Positions 5,551 to 10,470 of a stretch of DNA of 10,470 bases are shown piece by piece. The DNA is taken from the NCBI GenBank assembly GCA_018396515.1, contig JAGTQJ010000037.1, positions 1 through 10,470 on the forward strand, written 5' to 3'. A program made the translations under genes and the position numbers. Under the pieces are notes generated by a model, which searched no databases, had not been told where the DNA came from, and saw nothing but the letters and a program-made list of their open reading frames with translations. Each line of letters starts with the position of its first letter. Within the stretch, counting starts at the first letter, position 1. This DNA is from Candidatus Bathyarchaeota archaeon (GTDB lineage: Archaea > Thermoproteota > Bathyarchaeia > TCS64).

Positions 5551-6597
5551 ATGAGGTCTATGAGGGAGAGGGTTCAAGCTTCTAGGATGGGTATCTGGAG
5601 GTACAGCCACAAGCTCCCTCATGTTGAAGCTCCTTATAGGCTATCTATGGGGGAGGGAGGCACCCCCCTCCTAAGGCTCAGGGATTCGAACCTCTGGGTT
5701 AAGGCCGATTACATGAACCCCACCTCCAGCTTCAAGGATCGGGGTGTCGCATATCTCATCTCGAAGGTTCTTGAGGAGGGGGCTGAGGGGGTTGTCATAG
5801 ACTCCTCCGGGAACGCCGCGGTCTCCACCGCCGCCTACTGTGCAAGGGCCGGCCTCAGGCATATAGCGGTCATGCCCAGGTACAGCCATATGGAGAAGAA
5901 GGTCCACGTCTTATGGCATGGATCCACGGTGCTGGAGGTCCCTGACAGAGATTCAGCCCGCATCTATGCAAGGAGGCTCTCCAAGGAGCTGGGTTTGAGG
6001 TATATAGGGTTCGCATTGGAGCCTAATGCTGTTCCCGGCTTCAAGACAGCGGCCTACGAGATAGAGGAGGAGTTCACCCCAGAAGCCATATTCATCCCGA
6101 CGGGGAGCGGGACGAACCTCGTCGCCATAGCCACCGCCTACCTCGAGATGTATAGGGATGGAGAGGTGGAAAGGGTTCCAGAGATCCACTGCGTCCAATC
6201 AGCGGCCTGCGCCCCCATCTCCGGTGAGTTCACCGAGTACGAGCCCATCAACTCCACCTTGGCGGAGGGGGTGATAGTACCCCACACCGAGAGGAAGGAT
6301 GAGGCTGTGAGGCTGATCAGGGAGACCGGAGGGACGGGATGGGTCGTCGACGACGAGGAGATATACAGGGCCCTGAGCCTCCTCGCATCCAACGGGATCT
6401 ACACCTCTCCAACCGGGGCTGTCGGGGTGGCGGGAGCCCTCAAGGCCGGTTACAAGGGCCGATGCGTCTGCATAGCCACGGACAGCGGGTTGAAGTCAAA
6501 CCTCATGCTGGAGGGGTTCAAAACCCGGCTCTACAGGGTCGAGGGTGAGGAGGAGCTGGAGAGGTTCATCGAGGAGAAGGCGTCAAAGAATAGGTGA
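5551..6597 (+). CDS. Threonine-synthase-like PLP-dependent enzyme
   Basis: The product has 348 residues from ATG 5551. It belongs to the fold-type II PLP enzymes, threonine synthase branch, with GIWRYSHKLP (15-24), GEGGTPLL (34-41), the cofactor-lysine motif NPTSSFKDRG (Lys 62), SSGNAAVSTAAYCARAG (85-101), the phosphate loop PTGSGTNL (183-190) and ATDSGLKS near the end. Threonine synthase converts O-phosphohomoserine to threonine and phosphate. Archaeal ThrC often begins with a zinc ribbon (two CxxC) just before the WRY segment. That part is absent here, and the length is at the short end. Paralogues such as cysteate synthase act on other phosphorylated amino acids, so the substrate is open. 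It faces the phosphonoacetate-hydrolase operon. Intact, GC-richer than the preceding region and clearly well conserved. Confidence 0.88.
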   Translation: MRSMRERVQASRMGIWRYSHKLPHVEAPYRLSMGEGGTPLLRLRDSNLWVKADYMNPTSSFKDRGVAYLISKVLEEGAEGVVIDSSGNAAVSTAAYCARAGLRHIAVMPRYSHMEKKVHVLWHGSTVLEVPDRDSARIYARRLSKELGLRYIGFALEPNAVPGFKTAAYEIEEEFTPEAIFIPTGSGTNLVAIATAYLEMYRDGEVERVPEIHCVQSAACAPISGEFTEYEPINSTLAEGVIVPHTERKDEAVRLIRETGGTGWVVDDEEIYRALSLLASNGIYTSPTGAVGVAGALKAGYKGRCVCIATDSGLKSNLMLEGFKTRLYRVEGEEELERFIEEKASKNR

Positions 6598-6768
6598 GAG
6601 GCCCAGCCTCCCCTCCAGCATATGGTGTCGACATACCAGCCCTAGGGAACCATTTATCTTCGCGAGGGGTGTAGGGTTGGCTTTGGCCTCCTGAACCTCT
6701 CAGGGAGGCGTAAATTAGATGCTCGAGTCTTCAAGGTCCCCGGCTGGGAGATTGAAAATCTGGGGGCC
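6598..6768. other. Convergent intergenic region with hairpin
   Basis: This lies between the ends of two converging genes. A stem of about eight base pairs can form around 6687-6710 (CTCCTGA / TCAGGGAG, short loop) and may help separate the two transcription units. No gene is seen. Confidence 0.35.
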
Positions 6769-7863
6769 TCAACCTGGTCTTCTGATGGCGGCCTTGAGGC
6801 GTGGGAAGAGGTCCTTATTGTAGGCCTCCCCCTCGGTCTCCATTCTGAGGGATGAGATGAGGGGAACCTCTGCCTCATGGAGGGAGCCATGGGAGCGGAT
6901 CTCCACATCCTCATATATCGACCTCGAATTCAGACCTAAGGTATATTCGAAATCTGCCAAGAGGAGGAGGTCACCGATCCTCTCGGCTGGGAGCCTGAAC
7001 CTCCTGGCGGCCTCATCCCTGGATAGAACCTCTTCAACCCCCTCAGCTGAGGCCAGAGCCTCCCTAGCCCTCTCCAGCCCTTCTTCCAGGTATAGGTAGG
7101 CTGAGCCCCCTAGGTTCATGTGGTGGGTTGGATGCTCATCCCTTATGGCTGCGACCATCCTCGCCTCTATCCCATCCTCTTTTAGAAGCCTCACGGGGTC
7201 TAGGTTCACCCTCTTCTGGTTCATCCCATGGTCTGCCACGATGCCCAAAACAACATCCAGCTCGAACAACCTCCCGAGTTCCTCATCCAGATTAGAGAGG
7301 TATTCCCTGGCCTCTTGGGAGGATGGGGGATATTTGTGGGGGATGTAGTCGGTCGTGGATATGTAGGCGAGATCCCACCTCCGCCTCTCCATCTCAAGGC
7401 GTGCTGCCTTAAGGAGCCAGGTGCTCACCTCGGAGCTGTATATCGATGGGGGCATCCCGATCTCCTCGACAAGCCTCCCTGGGGGCCTCTCGGCGGAGTA
7501 AGAGGCCGTCGCACCCCTCGACAGGAGCCTCAAAAGCTTGTCCTTAACCGTCAACAGCAGGGTTCTCCCACCCCCCTTGGCCTCCAGCTCCAGAAAGGTT
7601 GGGTGGGTCAGGAAGCTCGAGGAGTCCATGAAGACCTCGAGCCCGGTTTTTGGGTCGTAGTATGAGTTGGAGCTTATCCCATGCTCCTCAGGGAAGGCTC
7701 CTGTGATGATGGAGGCATTGTTCACATTTGTGACGGTTGGCACCATGGCCCTGCAGGTCTCCGCCGAACCCATCCTCATAAGGCTGTCTAGGAAGGGTGT
7801 GTTCGCGGCCTCGATATAGTCCCACGTGATCCCGTCCAGGACCAAGAGCACTATGGGCCTCAA
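6769..7863 (-). CDS. phnA: Phosphonoacetate-hydrolase-like alkaline phosphatase superfamily enzyme
   Basis: This cytosolic enzyme has 364 residues and no signal peptide. All two-metal ligands of the type I phosphodiesterase/phosphonoacetate hydrolase family are present: Asp10 (VLDG), Thr45 nucleophile in PTVTNVNNASI, Asn66 in GISSNSY, Asp172/His176 (TTDYIPHK), Asp211/His212 (ADHGM) and His325 (RSHGS). The TVTNVNN box, the 21-residue Thr-Asn spacing and the lysine pair Lys107/Lys109 (VKDK) match what I recall of bacterial PhnA, where these lysines bind the substrate carboxylate. PhnA cleaves phosphonoacetate to acetate and phosphate. Activity on another phosphonate or phosphodiester is possible, so the gene symbol is tentative. 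The start ATG overlaps the stop of the upstream HAD gene (ATGA), so both are translated from one message. Confidence 0.78.
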   Translation of the reverse strand: MRPIVLLVLDGITWDYIEAANTPFLDSLMRMGSAETCRAMVPTVTNVNNASIITGAFPEEHGISSNSYYDPKTGLEVFMDSSSFLTHPTFLELEAKGGGRTLLLTVKDKLLRLLSRGATASYSAERPPGRLVEEIGMPPSIYSSEVSTWLLKAARLEMERRRWDLAYISTTDYIPHKYPPSSQEAREYLSNLDEELGRLFELDVVLGIVADHGMNQKRVNLDPVRLLKEDGIEARMVAAIRDEHPTHHMNLGGSAYLYLEEGLERAREALASAEGVEEVLSRDEAARRFRLPAERIGDLLLLADFEYTLGLNSRSIYEDVEIRSHGSLHEAEVPLISSLRMETEGEAYNKDLFPRLKAAIRRPG

Positions 7864-8555
7864 CTCCCCCTCCCCAAGGGCCTGCCCCGCCCTGCAACTA
7901 TTTTTATAACATCTCTAAGGTCGTCTATTAGCAGTTGGCATCCGGCCTCCCTAAGCCTCCTCCCCCACTCCTCATTCCCGACATAGCCCACGAAGTTAAT
8001 TCCCGCATCAATGGCCGTCTTGAAGTCCGTAGTCGTGTCGCCGACGTATATAACCCTATCAGGTGAAGATCCTAGGGCCTCCACGGCCTTCAGGAGGTGG
8101 CGGGGGTCAGGCTTAGGATGCTCAACATCGTCCCGGGCCACGAGGGCATCCACAAACCCTCGGAGGCCGGTCAACTCCAAGCTCTTATCCGCATAAGCCC
8201 TGCAGCTCCTCGTCGCGACCCCTACCAACAACTCCATCCCCTTAAGCCTCCTGAGGGCCTCCTCTGCGTGCGGAGCAGGCATGACAGTCTCAAGAGCCGC
8301 CAGCTCAACATCATTCAACTCCTGATTTATCCTCTCAATGAGCTGCATCCACTCCCCGTCCGGCATCCCCTCACCCCTCAGCACCCCCTCCCCAGCTGAT
8401 ATGATCTCCCAGATCCTCAAGGAGGAAGTGAGCAAATCCCCAGGAACGCCTGCATCTATTAGTATCCTAGAAACCCGCCTCCTCATCTCACCATAATCAA
8501 CCTTGGAGATGATAAGGGTGCCATCCAGGTCGAAGATCACGGCCTCAAACAACAT
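7860..8555 (-). CDS. HAD-superfamily phosphatase (phosphoglycolate-phosphatase-like)
   Basis: The product has 231 residues with all four HAD motifs: DLDGT (Asp9, Asp11), VATRS (Thr115), Lys148 in HPKPDP and VGDTTTDF (Asp173, Asp177). Residues about 16-90 form a helical C1 cap, typical of phosphoglycolate phosphatase, beta-phosphoglucomutase and phosphonoacetaldehyde hydrolase relatives. The cap lysine used by phosphonoacetaldehyde hydrolase for a Schiff base is not evident, so a small-molecule phosphatase is likelier. The product would release phosphate from a small phosphoester in the cytosol. It is first in an operon with the phosphonoacetate-hydrolase-like gene (four-base overlap). The TATA box at 8582-8587 places transcription a few bases before the ATG at 8553-8555. 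The ATG at 8558-8560 is out of frame. Confidence 0.85.
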   Translation of the reverse strand: MLFEAVIFDLDGTLIISKVDYGEMRRRVSRILIDAGVPGDLLTSSLRIWEIISAGEGVLRGEGMPDGEWMQLIERINQELNDVELAALETVMPAPHAEEALRRLKGMELLVGVATRSCRAYADKSLELTGLRGFVDALVARDDVEHPKPDPRHLLKAVEALGSSPDRVIYVGDTTTDFKTAIDAGINFVGYVGNEEWGRRLREAGCQLLIDDLRDVIKIVAGRGRPLGRGS

Positions 8556-8581
8556 CTCATAAGGGCGAGTAAAACAACATC

Positions 8582-8587
8582 TATAAA
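8582..8587 (-). promoter_or_regulatory. TATA box of the HAD / phosphonoacetate-hydrolase operon
   Basis: TTTATA on the minus strand is centred about 30 bases upstream of the HAD start codon, predicting a nearly leaderless transcript. It lies back to back with the tRNA-Ala promoter. Confidence 0.55.
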
Positions 8588-8606
8588 CCTGCCCCTCATA
8601 AGAAGG

Positions 8607-8615
8607 TTAAAATTA
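8607..8615 (+). promoter_or_regulatory. TATA box of tRNA-Ala
   Basis: TTAAAATTA is centred about 29 bases before the tRNA 5' end and lies some 20 bases from the oppositely directed operon promoter. Confidence 0.5.
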
Positions 8616-8639
8616 GAGGCTCGACCATACCCTCTCATA

Positions 8640-8714
8640 GGGCCGGTAGATCAGGCTGGTATGATCGCCGCGCTTGCAACGCGGAGGTCGCGGGTTCAAA
8701 TCCCGCCCGGTCCA
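8640..8714 (+). tRNA. tRNA-Ala (anticodon UGC)
   Basis: The cloverleaf is complete. The acceptor stem GGGCCGG (8640-8646) pairs with CCGGTCC (8707-8713) with one G-U pair, and A8714 is the discriminator. The D stem is GATC/GATC (8649-8652/8663-8666). The anticodon stem CCGCG/CGCGG (8668-8672/8680-8684) holds the loop CTTGCAA with anticodon TGC at 8675-8677. The T arm is 8690-8694/8702-8706. CCA follows at 8715-8717, so it may be genome-encoded, unlike in the tRNA-Gly of this window. No intron is seen. Confidence 0.97.
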
Positions 8715-8789
8715 CCATCCTTGTTAATTTTATGAGATTTTCTATGCCTTTATTTAAATGATCTTGTGACAGGAACTCCGTTGTGGTGT

Positions 8790-8820
8790 TACTAGTACCC
8801 ACCATTCGAAGTACTAGTAC
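8790..8820. promoter_or_regulatory. Twin TACTAGTAC sites 22 bases apart
   Basis: TACTAGTAC occurs at 8790-8798 and 8812-8820. The second copy is the core of a perfect 12-base palindrome, AGTACTAGTACT (8810-8821). A 22-base period puts both on the same face of the helix, as for paired operator sites, but no promoter is tied to them. Confidence 0.45.
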
Positions 8821-8855
8821 TCCTCCCTTGAGAAGGCTCTTGACCAGTTGGTTGA

Positions 8856-8875
8856 GGCTGGGATATATCCCAGCC
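8856..8875. repeat. Perfect 20-base palindrome
   Basis: GGCTGGGATA is followed directly by its exact reverse complement TATCCCAGCC. It could fold into a GC-rich hairpin in RNA or bind a dimeric protein. There is no oligo-T tail, so an ordinary terminator is unlikely. Confidence 0.85.
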
Positions 8876-9034
8876 CTCTCAGTTTCTCCCGTAATGTTGG
8901 GTAGATATAGATAAAGGAGGCAAAAAATACTACATGGATTTCTATCTACTTTACTATGAACATTTTTTCATATTTAGAAAACCAGAAAAAGATGAGGATG
9001 TTCGGCGGTATAAATATAGCATAAGATGGTGATG

Positions 9035-9092
9035 TATTAAAAATTAATCATTTATATTCCCTGATGGAACCAAATGGGTTTAATTTTTAATA
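9035..9092. repeat. AT-rich inverted repeat behind the toxin gene
   Basis: TATTAAAAATTAA (9035-9047) and TTAATTTTTAATA (9080-9092) are exact reverse complements with a 32-base spacer. They lie about 20 bases beyond the vapC stop, where a minus-strand transcript would meet U-rich sequence, so a role in ending that transcript is possible. Confidence 0.5.
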
Positions 9093-9113
9093 TGTCTATG
9101 AATAATAAAACCT

Positions 9114-9557
9114 TTAATTTATTTCTTTTAGATCTATTGTTTTTATCCCTAGATTTTTAGAGTTTTCTAGGATGAATTTGTCGCTCGTGATTAATGGTTC
9201 ACCTATCGTGGACGCTGTCGCCACATGGAAGGCGTCAAAATAATGAAGCCTCCTACTACCGCCATACCTCGAGTACAGATCCATGGCAAGGATCGCTATA
9301 TTGAGGGTTGTGGGCACTACCTCATGGGGTATTGCCCGGAGATCAAGAAGTATTTCCCTTATCTCATTGGGTTTGTACCCTCCCGTTCGATAGGCGGTTA
9401 TGAGGTCGTCGTACATCTCCGAAGAGGCTAGGAGGAAGGTTTCCTTAGTTAAGGCCCTATTTATTACTATTTCAGCTCTATCGGACAACTCGTCATCCCT
9501 TAAATACGAGATGAATAAAACGGTGTCGACGACAAGCCTTTTAGGCAACTCTGACAT
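9114..9557 (-). CDS. vapC: VapC-type PIN-domain toxin ribonuclease
   Basis: The product has 147 residues, within the usual PIN toxin range. The acidic residues of the metal site are in place: Asp11 (VVDTVLF), Glu47 (SSEMYDDL), Asp108 (LHYFDAFHVATA) and Asp126 (LITSDKF). PIN toxins are Mg-dependent endoribonucleases that cleave specific RNAs, often tRNA or rRNA, when not held by their antitoxin. The residue after the first Asp-Thr is Val where Asn is common, which need not abolish activity. The gene starts one base after the stop of the AbrB-type antitoxin and would be co-translated with it. It appears intact and is probably functional. Confidence 0.88.
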   Translation of the reverse strand: MSELPKRLVVDTVLFISYLRDDELSDRAEIVINRALTKETFLLASSEMYDDLITAYRTGGYKPNEIREILLDLRAIPHEVVPTTLNIAILAMDLYSRYGGSRRLHYFDAFHVATASTIGEPLITSDKFILENSKNLGIKTIDLKEIN

Positions 9558-9558
9558 C

Positions 9559-9792
9559 TCAAACGCGCTCCAGCAGCTTCTGTTCCTGGAGTTCCTCTAT
9601 ATCCTCCATGCTACCCTCTATCCTATACTTGCCTTTGAGAGAAGCTGGGTTGGGGAGTGGTATCAGCTCAAGATGGTCATCTACCTTCCTCAATATCATC
9701 CTTTTAGAGGTCAGACCCCGCCTCAGATTTGATGGTATAACGATCCGACCCTTGGAATCTATCTCGACCACTATTTCCATTTTTCCCACCAT
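9559..9792 (-). CDS. vapB: AbrB/SpoVT-type VapB antitoxin
   Basis: The product has 77 residues. The N-terminal swapped-hairpin AbrB domain is clear (VEIDSKGRIVIPSNLRRGL, residues about 9-27, then RMILRKVDDHLELIPLP). The C-terminal tail is acidic and helical (EGSMEDIEELQEQKLLERV), the part that usually wraps the toxin. Such antitoxins neutralise the PIN partner and repress their own promoter. ATG 9792 is preferred over the in-frame ATG four codons later because the TATA-like CTTAAAAG at 9816-9823 (minus strand) predicts transcription beginning within a few bases of 9792. The pair is intact, in contrast to the broken toxin-antitoxin pair at 4.8-5.4 kb. Confidence 0.87.
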   Translation of the reverse strand: MVGKMEIVVEIDSKGRIVIPSNLRRGLTSKRMILRKVDDHLELIPLPNPASLKGKYRIEGSMEDIEELQEQKLLERV

Positions 9793-9815
9793 ACCGTTTA
9801 ATTAGATCTGTCCCA

Positions 9816-9823
9816 CTTTTAAG
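9816..9823 (-). promoter_or_regulatory. TATA box of the vapBC operon
   Basis: CTTAAAAG on the minus strand lies about 28 bases before the antitoxin ATG. Together they fit a leaderless autoregulated toxin-antitoxin operon. Confidence 0.5.
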
Positions 9824-9846
9824 GTTTTTGAGTAGAGGGGCGGATA

Positions 9847-10204
9847 CTGTCAAGTTATTGTTGTTTCTGTGGCTTTTTTAGGGTTTGGTGCGGCCTTATG
9901 AGGTTGGGTCCTTTCCTTGTAGGGAATTGTTGGACCGCCTAGGCTTAGCCTCAACGTTGACCGTGATCCGCTCCAGCCTCTTGACCCTGAGCCTTACGGC
10001 CTCGAGGCTGCAAGGCACAGCCCTCAACACATAGGTATATTCCCTATAGCTCAAACCAGCCATGTAGAGCAGAACAGCCCCGGCCTTCGACCGCAACGAG
10101 AACATATTAAACTTAAAACCATTATCCCAAAGGGCTTCGAGGAGCCACTTGATGAGAGCCACCTCCAAAAGCGGCCCCTAAGCCCCTAAAAAGATACTTG
10201 ACAG
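9847..10204 (-). mobile_element. Internally deleted insertion sequence with terminal inverted repeats
   Basis: CTGTCAAGT at 9847-9855 and its reverse complement ACTTGACAG at 10196-10204 bound a 358-base unit almost filled by a transposase remnant whose stop codon overlaps the left repeat. A full element of this kind would be about 0.8-1 kb, so the middle has been lost. I see no clear target duplication: the left flank ends CGGATA and the right flank begins CATCAG. With both ends kept, the unit could still be moved by a related transposase. Confidence 0.62.
9855..10168 (-). pseudogene. IS6/IS240-like DDE transposase, internal deletion
   Basis: The start ATG at 10168 opens a normal N-terminus: KAGAVLLYMAGLSYREYTYV followed by a 'VPCSLEAVRLRVKRLE' helix-turn-helix stretch and ITVNVEAKPRR, the segment that in archaeal IS6/IS240-like transposases precedes the catalytic 'AiDEtk' strand. 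Instead, the frame runs into SNNSLQGKDPTS and stops near 9896. In a neighbouring frame the sequence ends GPNLIRPHQTLKKPQKQQ with TAA at 9855-9857. 'RPHQTLkkPP' is the typical last motif of the same family. The whole DDE core (about 150 residues) is therefore missing between two true ends, with a frameshift at or near the junction. No active transposase can be made. Confidence 0.7.
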
Positions 10205-10470
10205 CATCAGAGAGGCGTGTCAATAATTGTTCATGAAGAATTGTTTTCTATGCTCGGATGGTGGAGGGAGGGAGAATTTCCGCCTCTTTAGCCGATCGGA
10301 AATGGTAGGCGAAGGATAGCCGAATCTGGAAAAAGTCCAGAAACATCCGAATTTAAGTGATTATTGGACAAGCCCTGAGCAAAGTCGCAACCCTAAGGAA
10401 TGGTCGATAATCTCAGCGCAAAATTAATAACTCAAAATGTGATCTACTGTTGGATGTTATAAAAATAGTT
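10205..10470. other. Non-coding tail without recognisable gene
   Basis: No frame of convincing length is seen. Small hairpins can form at 10276-10303 (ATTTCCG / CGGAAAT) and about 10326-10340 (CTGGA / TCCAG). A TATA-like TTATAAAAAT at the very end (about 10458-10467) could drive a gene beyond the window. Confidence 0.4.

Larger units (their letters stand above)
8718..9113. other. AT-rich intergenic region with palindromes, no supported gene
   Basis: This 396-base gap between tRNA-Ala and the toxin gene holds T-rich sequence just behind the tRNA (probable terminator), two TACTAGTAC sites, a 20-base palindrome, a TATA-like GGTATAAATATAGC (9007-9020) and an AT-rich inverted repeat at 9035-9092. 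A minus-strand frame stays open for 110 codons (8967-8635) and runs through the antisense of the tRNA. I do not count it as a gene because it lacks an early start codon or any known motif. Confidence 0.5.

Noticed and set aside
7118..7665. Long plus-strand frames opposite the phosphonoacetate-hydrolase-like gene
   Set aside because: They are antisense shadows in GC-rich coding sequence. The minus strand carries the complete enzyme with its active-site residues.
10205..10470. Structured RNA gene such as RNase P or SRP RNA
   Set aside because: Only short local hairpins are found, and none of the conserved blocks of those RNAs can be recognised.

Overview
The window looks like DNA from a thermophilic archaeon. 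A TACK/Thermoproteota lineage such as Bathyarchaeia or Korarchaeia is my best guess, but that is inference. The evidence is AT-rich TATA boxes about 25 bases upstream of start codons or tRNA 5' ends, several apparently leaderless genes, AGG/AGA-rich codon use, tRNAs of archaeal form, and archaeal-type protein families (DUF234 ATPase, AbrB/PIN toxin-antitoxin pair, UPF0175 antitoxin).

Bases 1-435 hold the C-terminal part of a surface protein (Ig-like domain, membrane anchor, basic tail). It is enclosed by a 29-base inverted repeat that probably marks a contig edge or fold-back. A tRNA-Gly(UCC) follows at 701-774. From there to about 5.4 kb lies an accessory region full of broken genes. These are a frameshifted small membrane-type gene (838-1138), a minus-strand two-gene operon of mobile-element type (an IPENLSLKEAS-type protein and a Cas4/RecB-like PD-(D/E)XK nuclease, 1209-2135) with many indels and a nonsense codon, a retroviral-type aspartyl-protease remnant (up to 3223), and a decayed UPF0175/DUF3368 toxin-antitoxin pair (4826-5385). 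The only intact gene among them is a DUF234-type AAA ATPase (3290-4663, minus), whose start codon lies inside a perfect palindrome.

Bases 5.5-8.7 kb are well kept and GC-richer. They contain a threonine-synthase-like PLP enzyme (5551-6597, plus), facing a two-gene minus-strand operon made of a HAD phosphatase and a phosphonoacetate-hydrolase-like enzyme (7860-8555 and 6769-7863, overlapping by four bases). A tRNA-Ala(UGC) at 8640-8714 is divergent from that operon. The PLP enzyme plus two phosphorus-cleaving hydrolases suggest phosphonate or phosphoester metabolism, but a joint pathway is inference.

Bases 8.7-10.5 kb are accessory again. There is an AT-rich intergenic stretch with twin TACTAGTAC sites and a perfect 20-base palindrome, an intact AbrB-type VapB / PIN VapC pair (9114-9792, minus), and an internally deleted insertion sequence with terminal inverted repeats (9847-10204). 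The last 266 bases show no recognisable gene. I see no CRISPR array and no clear intact novel system. The most informative features are the decayed mobile-element operon, the palindrome-controlled ATPase and the phosphonoacetate-hydrolase operon.
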